DNA of 64,000 nt from Haematococcus lacustris (GCA_030144725.1 JASKMD010000027.1:965533-1029532); one strand, 5' to 3'. Positions 11,135 to 21,702 are shown, numbered from the stretch's first letter. Notes: a model not told the origin generated them from the letters alone. A program made the numbers and translations.

Positions 11135-11545
11135 AGGGGGGCGGGGTGGGGGTGGCGGGGTTGAGAGGGGCTGGGAGGGGGTGGGAAGGGGTGGGAGGGG
11201 GTGGGAGGGGGTGGAGGGGGTGGGAGGGGCTGGGAGGGGCTGGGAGGGGCTGGGAGGGGGTGGGAAGGGTTGGCGGGGCAGTGAGGGGCTTAGGGGGGGG
11301 TGGGAGGGGCTGGGAGGAGGTGGGAGGGGGTGGGTGGGGGGTGGGGAGGCTGGGATGAGGTGGGAGGGGGTGGGTGGGGGGTGGGTGGGCTGGGAAGGGG
11401 TGGGAAGGGGTGGGAGGGGGTGGGAGGGGGTGGCGGGGCAGTGAGGGGGCTGGGAGGGGGTGGGAGGGGCTGGCAGGCTTCTGCGGGGGCTGGGAGGTGG
11501 TGGGGCTGCAAGGGGGTGCGAGGGGGCAGGGTCCAGGCGGTCGGA
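11135..11545 (+). repeat. G-rich minisatellite (TGGGAGGGG)n
   Basis: About 400 bases of degenerate units TGGGAGGGG/TGGGAGGGGG with GCTGGGAGG variants. Runs of three or more G at short spacing could form G-quadruplexes. Open frames through it on both strands are composition artefacts. Confidence 0.9.
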
Positions 11546-12049
11546 GTAGGCTAGTCAACTCTGCAAGGCAGAGTCGGGTCACGCCAAAGTCAATTACGGC
11601 GGGCCTGATTGATGAACTGCCGTGCTTTCTTTTCCAGCAGCTGTGTCGTAGAGTTACGAACAGTTTAATGACTCGATATTCTAAAAAGTCACAGTGGTCA
11701 GCTTACAACATGCCGATTTGTGCAAGGGGGTACTTTTCTGTGTGACTGGCGTGAGAGAGGAACGCACCTCCCACATAACCCTGCGCGTTTGATGCAATGT
11801 CCAGTCATCACTGGCCCCACGACGGTCTTCCGACACCGCCTGCAGCAATGAAAGGCTCGCGGAGCAAGCCTGGCGGGCTGAATTTAGATTGTACTTCTGG
11901 CTCGATAGCAGGCGCAGCTCCATCACTGATGCCGTTACATACCACTATAGCAATCGGTTGTGAGCAGCTGAGGTGTGTCCGTGCTCGCTTGCGCCGGCAC
12001 GGACTCTGATGCAAGGATTAACGCGCCGCTTGCCAGTAGATGCGGAGTA

Positions 12050-12146
12050 ATTCGCAGGTGCCAATGCAACAAACGCTACCGAAATCTGTGCACTTTGTAG
12101 CGAGTATTTGCATGAAGATTACCAACCCCATGTTGGGGACTCCTGA
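12050..12146 (-). repeat. Repeat family R, partial inverted copy
   Basis: Contains the R end ATTACCAACCCCATGTTGGGG, in the same orientation as the right arm at 7675-7712. It may be the right end of a larger inverted-repeat element whose left end is near 4225: the flanks GGACTCATG (4216-4224) and GGACTCCTG (12137-12145) form a 9-bp near-duplication with one mismatch. Confidence 0.5.
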
Positions 12147-12496
12147 GGCTCAGTGCCGTAGTGACCGGTCACCCCTTCTGCATTTTTTGTTTTTATGTAG
12201 TTCAATGGAGTGTTTGTCACTTCCCAGCTCCTCACGTGCCCCCTTACAGCTGGCAAGGTTGCAATAACAAGTTTCTTCTGTTACACGGAGGGACTGTCTA
12301 TTGACAGCCACGAAAGATAACGGAAACCTTGCATCTGGCGAACACTGCATCTCTTGATCTCCGACCGCCCGGCCGCCACTTTGGCTAGTATTAGCTCGTA
12401 GGAGAGCTAGTATAGCTATAGTAGCAATTTTGGCTCGGAGCTAATATTAGCGGACATACCCTAACGGTGAGTCACATCGCTGAGGCCCCATCACAT

Positions 12497-13119
12497 CACA
12501 TGCCTATGTGCCATGTCTCAAACCGAACAACTCAAGATGCTGATACTAATTTGCCTGTGTGTCCTTGAATGCCATAGGGCGAATATAACAGTTGCGTTTG
12601 TGCGGTCAGGATGCATGGTCGGTTGAGGCATAAGTGCCGGCTGCAGCCGTAAAGCATGATGATTTGTGCGGCTGTTGTTACTGCTGCGGCTGTATCCATA
12701 TTGATCGACAGCCTCCGAGCCGCGTAATGGTAGTGCGGTGTACTTACATCGTAGGGACGTCGTAAAGAACTAATCTATCAAGAGAAGAGTCGTGATTTTA
12801 AGCAAAACCAAAGCAGGTCCACCAAACCAAGCCCCCCCAAGAACCTCCAACACTGCAAGATCTCGTCCCAAGTAAAAGGCAAGTCACACCTCTCAGGATC
12901 TTGCATGCAGAAAGAAATACCAACCTACCATTCATCCTAGCTGAGTGTCTAGACTGTTACATCCTTTTTTCTACTATCTTTCTCACTTTCTGTCTACAAC
13001 TAGGGCAAGGCTGATCTCCTTCCTTGATGCACGCCTTACGGCGAGGGCGTAGTCTTTCTATCTTTCTATCGTTCCACTAACACCTCACTGCAGTGCTCGA
13101 CTGAACGCCTGCACTGCGC
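12497..13119. other. Intergenic stretch, 3' side of the Hint gene
   Basis: Only the end of repeat R (to about 12496) and a pyrimidine-rich patch (12960-13080) are seen. No supported frame. TTACA at 12957-12961 is TGTAA on the minus strand, a candidate green-algal poly(A) signal about 160 bases past the stop of the Hint gene. Confidence 0.5.
12957..12961 (-). terminator. Candidate poly(A) signal TGTAA of the Hint gene
   Basis: TGTAA on the minus strand lies about 160 nt downstream of the stop at 13120. TGTAA is the usual poly(A) signal in Chlamydomonadales; the position fits but a chance match is possible. Confidence 0.4.
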
Positions 13120-16050
13120 TCAGATGGGCATGCTCTGCATGAAAAGGGCCAACACGTCTAGCAACGACACAGCTGTTGCGCTGGCCTGCTGCTGGACAGC
13201 CAAGGAGGACAGGGCTGCAAGGGCCCCTGCACCCGGGTGGTCCAGCAGCGTTTGGAACACGGCCGCAGCAGAGGACACAAAGGGCAGGTCGCCCATGCGC
13301 GACCCCAGTTGGACACAGCTGCTCAGCAGCTGCCTGACTGCGGGCTGCATTGGGCCAGGGATGCTGGCCATGTCTAAATAGGCATCTGGGGCCACCGGCA
13401 GTGTGACCAGGGGCAGCTGGCCGCTGCTGGCCCGGGCAAGTTGCAGGGCCAAGGGGGGTGAGGAGCGTTGCCAGCTGCGGCTCAGGCTGGCGTTAACGGC
13501 CCAGTGCTCGAGGCAGTGGCGCCACAGGGGCAGCAGGTCAGCGCCAGCAGCTGCCCTGCCCCTCACCCCTCCAGACTGCTGCTGCAGGGATGGCGCAGTG
13601 CTGGGGCAGGCCAGTTGGGGCTGAGGCCAAACCTGGCCTGAGGTAGCAGGCCTGTGGGGCGGGGCTGAGACGTGGGTGGCCATGTCCAGCAGCAGTGTGC
13701 CTCCTGCAGCTGACTGCTGCTCCAGGCGAGACAGCGGCACAGTGAAGGCAGAGGCAGCGGGCGGGAAGGTGAAGCCAGGGAGCCGTTCTGGGCAGGTCTG
13801 GGCGGTCAGGTGGCTCAGCTGTGCCTCAGCCACCCCCTCCAGGCCATCGTCTGCTGGCATGCGGATGTGGGCACGCACAACAGGAATGGCTGGGCTGGCT
13901 GCTGAGGTGAGAGCGCTGCGCAGCTGCTGCTGAGGTTGGGGAGCTGCTCTCTCAGCATCTGTTGCGGCTGGTGTGAGGCGGTGTGAGAATGCGGCGTCAT
14001 AGGGGGCAAGTCCCAGCTGGTAGGCCGTCCGCAACACGTTGTACGCCGCCACACCCTCAGGCAGCAGCAGCGCATGGCCTTGCAGGACGGGGTTGAAGCT
14101 GCCGTACTCCAGCACCCTGCAATGAACACAAGGACTTAAGGGTCGTGGGTAAATGTGAACCACACACTGTTATCCATGCTGAACAGAGTGACCTAATTGA
14201 ACCTAAAAACCTGGATGGAACATGGCAACCCTACCCCTACCCCTACCCCTACCCCTACCCCTGGATGAAACATGTGGCTGCCCTAACCTCATGTTGGGTG
14301 GCTGCAGCAGCGGGTGCCATGTGGTGTGGTGTGGTATGGTGTGGTGTGCGTGCGGTGCCTCTCACGTCTCCACTGCCGTGATGGTGGTGGTGTGCAGGCG
14401 CCCGCTGCCAGCATCCCGCAGCAGCACCAGGTCGCCCACAGTCACAGCGCCAAAGTACTTCCAGCCGCCAGGCACGTGGGCCACCTCAGTGGGGGACAGA
14501 GGGGCAGACTGGGCGGCTGCCTCCCCTTGTGCTGCCTCCCTTGTGCTGTTGCTGGGTGCAGGGCAGCTGGGGTGTGGGGGGGGCAGGGGCAGGGGATGGC
14601 CAGGCAGGAAGTAGCGGTGGCAGGGGGTGGCTGCCAGCTGGCCGCTGCTCCCGTCTGCCCTGGTGAATGTGAGGCGGGTGAGGTTCAGTGCGGCCCGCAC
14701 GGCATGCGTCTGCAGGGCAGTGGGAAGGGCTCCATAAGGTGAGGGGGCAGCAAGGGGCCAGCCAGGTACACTGTCAGCTAGGTGCGGCGCTGCATTCACC
14801 CGCAAGGGGCGCAGAGGTGCATGACCCTACGTGATTAGCTAGCCGGTTGGCCTGGTCACTGGCTGAGCAAAGCGGTCAGGAGTCTAGAGCAGTACAATAA
14901 TCCGGCGTACCTAGAGTTCGACACAATGTATCATGACATTCAATACTGCATTTTCACGTCTCCTTACCCCGATGTTTTCTCACTTTATCCTTCAAAACCC
15001 TACTCTTATATTTCCGAAGAAATGCTGTGTACAAGCTTTGGGTCAAACCATTCAAACTGTGTACCCCTAGTTTCTCCGAGTGTTCTGATCAAGCTGCCTT
15101 GCACTTTGTGCATGCTGCCATGACCTGGTGTGGGTCTAGGTGCCAGCTCCTTACATAGTACACGACATGGCAGGCGCCCAGCTGGTAGGCCGTGTTGGTG
15201 GCAGCGCCAAAGGCATCCACGCCCGCCTTGCCCACCGGCCTCAGGCACTCCACCTCACTGCCTGCAAGGCCCCACACCGCCAGGCAGTGAGGTGGAGTGC
15301 CTGGTGAGAGGGAGCAGGGCCACCACTATGGGGCCAGTGGGCGTGCAGCTGGTGCGGGACCTCACCAATGCGCAGGTCCTCCAGGGCTGTGTCCAGCCAG
15401 ACTGGTGCTGAGGAGCCGGCCTCATCCCTAGAGCCAAGGCCTTCCCCGGAGGCTGTGGGGGACGAAGGCACCTTGACTCGCACCCGGGTTGATGCAGCGA
15501 AGCAAGTGGATGGAGGGGGAGGTGAGGGTGGGTTGGGTGATGGAGGGGGAGGTGAGGGTGGGTTGGGTGATGGAGGGGGAGGTGAGGGTGGGTTGGGTGA
15601 TGGAGGGGGAGGGGACGGTGGGTTAGGTGATGGAGGGGGAGGTGAAGGTGGGTTAGGTGATGGAGGGGGAGGTGAAGGTGGGTTGGGTGATGGAGGGGGA
15701 GGGGACGGTGGGTTAGGTGATGGAGGGGGAGGGGACGGTGGGTTAGGTGATGGAGGGGGAGGTGAAGGTGGGTTAGGTGATGGAGGGGGAGGTGAAGGTG
15801 GGTTGGGTGATGGAGGGGGAGGGGACGGTGGGTTAGGTGATGGAGGGGGAGGTGAGGGTGGGTTGGGTGATGGAGGGGGAGGTGAGGGGGGCTTAGGCGA
15901 TGGAGGGGGAGGAGACGGTGCAGGTGGGAACGGTGGAGCCTGCATGCAACGACACATGAGCACCGCCCATGTACGCCTGGTGTTTGATAGAGCACCGCAG
16001 CAGCGGCAGTTGAGCCTACACACCATCGCCACATACTGCATTGTGTAGCC
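13120..16050 (-). CDS. Proline-rich wall-type protein with C-terminal Hint domain (C-terminal exons)
   Basis: Exons read about 16050-15366, 15261-15155, 14770-14366 and 14116-13120. The first holds a hydroxyproline-rich rod of about 14 units PPSPNPPSPP, typical of volvocine wall glycoproteins of the pherophorin type. Straight after the rod comes STCFAASTRVRV, a Hint start with Cys as likely nucleophile, then LDTALEDLRIG; the next exons give SEVECLRP, LTFTRADGSSGQLAATPCHR (the T-x-x-H block) and FGAVTVGDLVLL; the last begins VLEYGSFNPVLQGHALLLPE, the usual Hint ending. About 300 residues without a known domain follow. Hint domains cleave their own peptide bond in Hedgehogs and inteins, so this one may release or attach the wall module. 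The reading phase between the 15155 and 14770 borders did not resolve, so that junction is uncertain. Confidence 0.7.
14226..14263. repeat. (CCCTAC)n simple repeat
   Basis: Six units of CCCTAC inside an intron of the Hint gene. Confidence 0.85.
15518..15935. repeat. 30-bp tandem repeat coding for the PPSPNPPSPP rod
   Basis: About 14 units of a 30-bp repeat (plus strand GATGGAGGGGGAGGTGAGGG and variants GGGGACGG, GGTGAAGG). It lies within the minus-strand exon and encodes the proline rod. The variants are arranged in higher-order blocks, a sign of unequal exchange or slippage. Confidence 0.95.
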
Positions 16051-16424
16051 TGTACTGCAGGCTGCCATTAGGTGTGGGTCCAGGAGGGTGCCGGGCGCCT
16101 ACACCGTGCCCTGTTGTAGCATGAGGGTAGGGTGTGAGGGTAGTGTGAGGGTGGTGTTGTCCCGCATGCCCTGGGGTTGCTTGTTGCATGAGGCATCAAT
16201 AGACAATGGGTTTTGAAGGTCCCTGGAACAGACCAGGGCGCAGTCTTAGGCTGGCTCAGCCTGTCTGGGGGTTAGGGTTAGGTCTAGGGTTAGGGGGGTG
16301 CTACTTCGCTATGTTTGCTATGTCACCAGGTTGCAAGCTATGTTGGTGGCGTACCAGGGACCAAAGCCAGATGCATGATAATGATGATGGGGCAGCCAAC
16401 GAATCTTAGAATGCAACACGAAGC

Positions 16425-16722
16425 AGGGCAGGGCGGGGCGGGGCGGGGCGGGGCAGGGCAGGCAGGGCGGGGCGGGGCGGGGCGGGGCGGGGCGGGGCGG
16501 GGCGGGGCGGGGCAGGGCAGGGCAGGGCAGGGCAGGGCAGGGCAGGGCAGGGCAGGCAGGGCAGGGCAGGGCAGGGCAGGGCAGGGCAGGGCAGGGCAGG
16601 GCAGGGCAGGGCAGGGCAGGGCAGGGCAGGGCAGGGCAGGGCAGGGCAGGGCAGGGCAGGGCAGGGCAGGGCAGGGCAGGGCAGGGCAGGGCAGGGCAGG
16701 GCAGGGCAGGGCAGGGCAGGGC
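16425..16722. repeat. GGGCA/GGGCG pentanucleotide minisatellite
   Basis: About 300 bases of 5-bp units, first GGGCG then almost pure GGGCA. It sits between proline-rich exons of the minus-strand gene, probably in an intron. A short run of the same GGGCA unit occurs in a kinase intron at 47163-47211. Confidence 0.95.
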
Positions 16723-16749
16723 GCATAGCGCATAGCAAAGCCAAGCCCA

Positions 16750-17320
16750 TGTGCCATTTGTCAATGCCACAACGTCCCACTCCGCTGCCATGGTGTAAAG
16801 TGGCATGCGGGTTAAGGCAGTCAAGCGGGGCAAGCCTGGACAAAGGCCTTCACCCCTCCTCCATGCCAGCTGCCTGGCCAGTTGCTGGACAGAGACACCC
16901 ATGCAGCGCTAGATTCACACACAGCAGGCGACACCCCTAAGAGCCTGCCTGCCCTCAAGGCACTGTGCCGTACAGGCACCAAGGCATGCAAGCCGTTCAG
17001 CAAGCAACTGTGTGGCCGGTCTCATGAGATCAACCCAATGTGGCTGCTGTAGCACACATTGCTGGCCTGAGAAGCGGCCATCATGAGGGCATTAGGAAAG
17101 GGCTGCTTGGCGACCATGTTCAGTGGTGATGAACCCATACAACTGTGCGGGGTGCAGTTCAGTTCAGTCTGGCGGCCCAGCAGATCTGTTACGCCTCGCG
17201 GCCTTTTGGTCACAAGGCCACACCCATGAACTTACACTGGAAGCAGCTGCTTTGGGTCAGGAAGCCGCGCCCTAACCCTTGTCTTGAGGGTTTGGGGTCA
17301 AGCACCTGACCCTGTCCCTA
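16750..17320. other. Stretch without a supported gene
   Basis: No frame with convincing protein sense was found; probably intron or intergenic sequence of the proline-rich minus-strand gene. Confidence 0.4.
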
Positions 17321-17369
17321 CCCCTTACCCTACCCCTTCCCTCATGCCCAGAGCTGAGCGTCTAATCCG

Positions 17370-17660
17370 GGAGCAACGCACCGGAGGACGCAGGAGGTTG
17401 TTGTTTGTAGGTGGCAGTGGAGGGCTGGGAGGAGGGCTGGGAGGGCTGGGAGGGGCAGGGCTTGGGGCTGGGCTCGGTGGTGGTGGGCTGGGAGGGGGTG
17501 GTGTAGGAGGCGGGGTGGGTGCTGGAGGCGGGGGGGGTGCTGGCGATGGTGATGGTGGGGGCGGGGGGACTGGGGCAGGCCTGCACAAGCAGCAATGCGT
17601 CACCATGTCTGGTGACAGAGTTGGCAAGACCTGTACATTGGTGACCACGCTGCAGCTGCG
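17370..17660 (-). CDS. Proline-rich linker exon of an extracellular protein
   Basis: The minus frame reads CSVVTNVQVLPTLSPDMV, then THCCLCRPAPVPPPPPSPSP and a long Pro/Ser/Ala linker. A Cys-rich segment leading into a proline linker is the same arrangement as at 16050-15950 (RLNCRCCGAL, then the rod). It lies on the strand of the Hint gene and is probably an internal exon of the same or a tandem wall-protein gene. Exon limits are not fixed. Confidence 0.5.
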
Positions 17661-18182
17661 TGGGTAAGTGGTCAAGTGGACTGCTGCTTAACACCACATA
17701 TCACTTGGTGCCGCCTGGTATTCATGACATACATGTGCGCAGTCTGCCGCTCCGTGGCTACTTGGACACCATCAATGGCAACACGCAACCTTATGAACTG
17801 GTGGCAGTGCGACTGTTGTCGTGTGTGTCAGTCTTATTCACAATGGCTAATCACACCATACTACTATGCTCACCGTACAACGTCTGCTGCTATACTATAA
17901 TCACTGTAATAGTCTGATGTCATGTACTAAACAGTTCACCCACAAGGGGAATCCGCAAGCGTTGAACTTCACATATGTCAGCTACTATGCAAAGTATCAA
18001 ACATCGACTCGCAACTCAATCAGGCTAGCCAGCCCATTGGCGAGTGATGTGTGAGGAAGGGTCATGCAAGTAGGTGCCAGGTCAGCACACGCAGCCAAGG
18101 GGGACGTTGGGCGCAGGGACTGGCAGGACTGGGAGGCTAGGGGCAGAGGCCTAGGTGAGTCAGGCAGGTGGCAGCGCTTACG

Positions 18183-18260
18183 GGGGTGGCGGGGAGGGCG
18201 GTGGAGGTGCGGGCGAAGGAGGGGTGGCTGAGGAGGTGGGCAGCGTAGGCCCCGGTTCCA
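18183..18260 (-). CDS. Short proline-rich exon
   Basis: The minus frame [20 protein letters not shown] ends exactly at a GTAAGC splice donor. It is another proline linker of the minus-strand extracellular gene series. Confidence 0.4.
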
Positions 18261-18582
18261 CTAGGCAGCGCTGGATGGGCATCTGGCAGGCGGCAGGAGG
18301 GTGGTGCCACATCAATGCTGGAGCCAGGCGTGCTTCAGCCAGTCATGTGGCAGGTGGGAAGTGATGGCCATTCAGGTGGTAGGAGGTAGGTAGTAGGTGA
18401 TGAGGGGATGCGATGGACACCTCGTCAAGGTGCAGGGCTGACCGGCAAGGTGATCGGTTGAGTCTGGTGTAGAGCATACAAGCAACCCTTGGCACAAGTT
18501 TGACACAACTGGTGCACTGGGAGGTGTGTGCTTGATGTGCTTGGTGCCAGTGGTACATCACTATAGTGGTAGTACATGCACC

Positions 18583-18652
18583 ACTACAGTGGTGGTGGTG
18601 GTGGTGGTGGTGGTGGTGGTGGTGGTGGTGGTGGTGGTGGTGGTGGTGGTGG
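18583..18652. repeat. (GGT)n microsatellite
   Basis: About 23 pure trinucleotide units. It gives poly-Val, poly-His or poly-Thr frames that are not supported as coding. Confidence 0.95.
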
Positions 18653-19656
18653 AGTGCACTGTGATTGTGCCACACCTGGTACAGCTGGAAAAACTGCTGC
18701 CCAGCGAGGGTGAGAGCACCGCGGCTGCAGGCAGGCAAGGAGGTAAGGAGGTAAGGAGGTGAGGGTGAGCCGGGCGCCAGCCAGGTGTGGAGGTAGTGGT
18801 CAGTCGGTGAAGGACAAAGACAGCTTTACCATTTAGGCTCAGGTCTCGGCCACGGCTCAATCCAGCGCAAAGAGGAGGTGAGGGGTGCCAGCCCAGGGTT
18901 GCCTGGCATGGAGGTAGTGGTCAGTCGGTGAAGGACAACGAGCCCTAGGTCAGTCCTAGGTTAGTCCTAGGAGGACACTCCACAGCTAAGGTGTGCGACC
19001 CAGCCACAGCTGACACCAGCTAGGAGAACAAGGTGGGCAGAGCTAAGCAAGGTAGATGCGGCACGCCCTGCTTGGCCCCTGCACACGGTTTACAAGCTCA
19101 GGCCTGCTGGGCTCGCCTGAGGTCCAGCTGCACTGGGCTAGTGGCGTGTGGCTGTCAGGGCCGCTGCTGCAGGGCCACTCTAGTGCTGCTGCAGCTCACT
19201 GCTGCTGCCATGGCCCTGTGACCGTGCCTCATAGGGCTGCTGCTGGACACGTTGAATCACCCCCACGACCTCACCAGTTGCGCAGCAGGTTGTTCAACTG
19301 GAGTGTTGTTGGGGGCACGGCCAGCCTGTCAGCCAATGGTCATTGCAGCAGCACACAGACAAACTGTCAAGCGCGCTCATCATCTTGCGGCCAGCCACAT
19401 CACACACACACACGCACACACATGCAAGGGCAATGAGGCAGGCTGGGGTTCACAACTGGGTCATCATTTGGGTGGTTTCACGCTGTTGGCTGAGCAGCAC
19501 CCCAGGAGCACCACCCATGCTTGCAGGCAACATTTTTTACTTGAGGAAGACACTGAGTGCCTGTGCCCGCTCGCTGGATGCCTCCTGTGTGGGTGACTGG
19601 GCACTTAGGCTCCTGCTCACCCTTGAGGGCTAGGTGATGACACTGTCACCACCACT

Positions 19657-20356
19657 TGAAGCGTCGCCCAGGTGCCGTTCACTGGCATGGTGGGGTTGTG
19701 GGTGAAGAAGGTGGCCTTGGTGCGGTTGCCGGCACAGAAGTCAAACACCCTGACACTCAGAGCTTTGTCGATGAGGTATTCACGCAGCACTCGCGTGACC
19801 TGCAGCTTGCAGGGAAGAGCAGCGGCAGGCAAAGGCAGGGGTGGAGGCCCTGGCTGCCCCAGAGAGACGATGGGTCAAGCAGCATGGATGCGGTTCGGGC
19901 GAGCCAGCCTGGGGTCAGTCGCATCACAGGGACACCTGCACAACTGCATGGTTGCAAGATAACTCACATCATCCACGAAGTAGGCAAGGCCTGGCATGAG
20001 CTGGTCAGCGGTGAGAGTGGTGTCGAGGAGCTCGGTGTAGTTTAACGCCCTAAGCCTTGAATAGCACATGCCGGGGGCGGTCAAGAACTGCATGGTCAGG
20101 TTCGACGACGGCTGTCGTGCTTCCACCCGCGCTTGTATAATAGACTGCCAGGTGCACAGCGACCACAAGTCCAGGCCGAAGAAGGTGATGCGAAGCGAAG
20201 TTTGGGAGCCGATGGCTTCAGGCGAGGGAGGAACGGACGCTGGAGGTGGTGAAGGTCGTCCAGGTGCTGCTAGCAGTGGTGGGGTGGGTGGGGGAGGGTT
20301 CAAAGCTCCAACACTCCCTTCGTCCAGAAACGTGAGCTTGACGGTTTGGACATCGT
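19657..20356 (-). CDS. Extracellular domain exons of the proline-rich gene series
   Basis: Exon 20356-19968 starts after a TTCCTAG acceptor and ends at a strong GTGAGT donor. It encodes a beta strand (DVQTVKLTFLDEGSVG), a Pro-rich linker (NPPPPTPPLLAAP, PPPASVPPSP), then SLRITFFGLDLWSLCTW and MPGLAYFVDD. Exon 19799-19657 continues VTRVLREYLIDKALSVRVFD, then CAGNRTKATFFTHNP with N-glycosylation sites. The phase joins cleanly. The module occurs between proline linkers, as in pherophorin-type glycoproteins, but I cannot confirm the pherophorin (DUF3707) fold from the sequence. It is probably the N-terminal half of the gene that ends in the Hint domain. Confidence 0.55.
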
Positions 20357-20519
20357 CTAGGAACGTAGGTAGTCATTAGGTACGAACAGCAGTACCACAA
20401 CCTACCAAGCACCAACAGGAGCTGCAGCATCAGCATCAGTGCTCTTGTACAACAGGCCGTTGAGTAAAGGCCGTTCGCGCTTGGGTTCGATGTTCTATTC
20501 CGTCCCATTCTCCCCCACG

Positions 20520-20697
20520 CTTCGCACTTGTTGCGTCCGCCCGCACTAGTGGCGACCGTTGTCGCCTGCAGCACGCTAGGGGAGGGGGCAATCAACACAG
20601 GAGGAGGAGTGAACGTTGAAGGAGTGAACGTTGAAGGAGTGAACGTTGAAGGAGTGAACGTTGAAGGAGGAGGAGGAGAGACTGTTGGAAAAATGAC
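20520..20697 (-). CDS. N-terminal Pro/Thr repeat exon of the same gene series
   Basis: The minus frame reads PTVSPPPPSTFTPSTFTPST, then PPPVLIAPSPSVLQATTVAT. The STFTP units come from a 15-bp tandem repeat. No clear signal peptide or start codon is visible upstream, so the gene start is unresolved. Confidence 0.4.
20606..20668. repeat. 15-bp tandem repeat (GTGAACGTTGAAGGA)n
   Basis: Four perfect units, coding STFTP on the minus strand. Confidence 0.95.
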
Positions 20698-21025
20698 GTC
20701 CTCTCTCGCTCTTTAGGTATGCAGCGCAGCGAGCAATTGAAACGACCGCGAAGCGGGCCTCTGTCATGATAGAGAATCAAACTAGAGCCTCTAGTAGAGG
20801 TGAAGGCAGTTGCGGGTCGCTATGCTCCGCGGCCGCCGGCTTCGGTCGCGCTGTTTAGTAGCGCCGGTGCTCGGCCTCGAGTCTTTTTGAACCCATTGAA
20901 ACTAGCAGTTTGCCCGTTATCTTGAAGGTGTTACCTGTGTTCAGCGAAGGTGCCGGTCAGCAAGGCCCCACAGCTTGCGGCAGGAACGCAGGCTCCACAA
21001 GGCCTTAATGCTTAGTATAACAAAT

Positions 21026-21029
21026 AAAA
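21026..21029 (-). terminator. Pol III terminator of tRNA-Gly
   Basis: TTTT on the minus strand just after the tRNA 3' end. Confidence 0.7.
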
Positions 21030-21040
21030 TAACTCGATTT

Positions 21041-21112
21041 TGCGCCAGCCGGGAGTCGAACCCGGGTCTAATGCTTGGAAGGCATCAATCCTAACCGTTG
21101 GACTACTGGCGC
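21041..21112 (-). tRNA. tRNA-Gly (UCC)
   Basis: The minus strand folds as a tRNA: acceptor GCGCCAG pairing with CTGGCGC, D arm with AACGGTTAGG, anticodon arm GATGC-CTTCCAA-GCATT with anticodon TCC, and T arm CCCGGGTTCGACTCCCGG. It closely matches plant tRNA-Gly(UCC). No intron is present and CCA is not encoded. AAAA at 21026-21029 is TTTT on the minus strand, a Pol III terminator 11 bases past the 3' end. Confidence 0.95.
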
Positions 21113-21160
21113 TTGTATTTGAATGATTGGTGATGTCTAACCCTACATCTCTGCATCCAC

Positions 21161-21702
21161 ACAGCAGCACTGGACTGCTGCCCGAGCCATTCTAAGCTAT
21201 CTTAAGGGCACAGCTGACCAGGGTCTTGTGTTTGGTGAGTCTGCTGAGCTGCAGGGCCTACTGTGATGCAGATTACGCTGGTGACAAGGACACAGCTCGC
21301 AGCACCACAGGGTATGTCTTTGCCATGAATGGTGCAGCTATTAGCTGGTCCAGCAGACTGCAGCCCACTGTGGCCATGTCTACTGCCGAGGCAGAATACA
21401 TGGCAGCTTGCAGTGCAGTAAAAGAAGGACTGTGGCTTCGCAAGCTGATGCAGGACCTGCAGCTGCCTGGTGACTGCACGAGCATTCTGTGTGACAATCA
21501 GGCAGCTTTGCAATTGCTGCACAATCCCATTGCCTCTGCCCGTGCCAAGCACATCAATGTGCATCACCACTTTGCACGGGAGAGAGTAGCCAGAGGGGAA
21601 GTGTCATTCAGCTACTGCAGCACAGTTGCTGACATTATGACCAAGCCTCTCTCTCTGGTGAAGTTCAGCTTCGGGAAGCAAGGGTGTGGGGTATTCAGCT
21701 AA
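21161..21702 (+). pseudogene. Ty1/copia RNase H remnant (end of Pol)
   Basis: Upstream frame [20 protein letters not shown] passes into [20 protein letters not shown] through a +1 frame change near 21257, so the gene is broken. The second part has the copia RNase H signature: [17 protein letters not shown], the DNQAAL motif and the C-terminal HINVHHHF and ADIMTKPL blocks; it ends at TAA, 21702. Only the last quarter of Pol is present. No LTR was recognised. It is the oldest layer of the nest: two hAT-type elements sit in its 3' flank. Confidence 0.9.

Larger units (their letters stand above)
4032..12463. mobile_element. 8.4-kb hAT-type element with nested insertions
   Basis: The left end reads TAGGGTAGTTCC, followed by GCTAATATTAG. 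The right end, reverse-complemented, reads TAGGGTATGTCCGCTAATATTAG. The flanks are ACGGTGAG at 4024-4031 and at 12464-12471, a perfect 8-bp duplication, as hAT transposons make. Removing the element rejoins one continuous copy of repeat R (GGCACGGTGAG, then TCACATCGCTGAGGCCCCAT). An N-terminal coding start (4146, MAAPGGAATPAHLV) resembles the start of the transposase at 22798. The interior is filled with other repeats and a later LTR element, so the original transposase is not intact. Confidence 0.75.

Noticed and set aside
11146..11554. Long Gly/Trp and Pro/Ser open frames on both strands
   Set aside because: They follow from the G-rich TGGGAGGGG repeat; no start, splice or domain evidence.
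12540..12570. Shared TAATTTGCCTGTGTG at 3162 and 12552 as a transposon end
   Set aside because: Only about 15 bases match, with no inverted partner or duplication.
15255..16034. His/Leu-rich frame (HLPLHHPTH) and Gly-rich plus-strand frame over the rod
   Set aside because: Shadow frames of the PPSPNPPSPP repeat; only the proline frame continues into a Hint domain.
16318..16902. Poly-(ALPCP) frames
   Set aside because: Produced by the pentanucleotide minisatellite in all frames.
18526..18860. Poly-Val, poly-His and poly-Thr frames
   Set aside because: Products of the GGT microsatellite without flanking coding sense.
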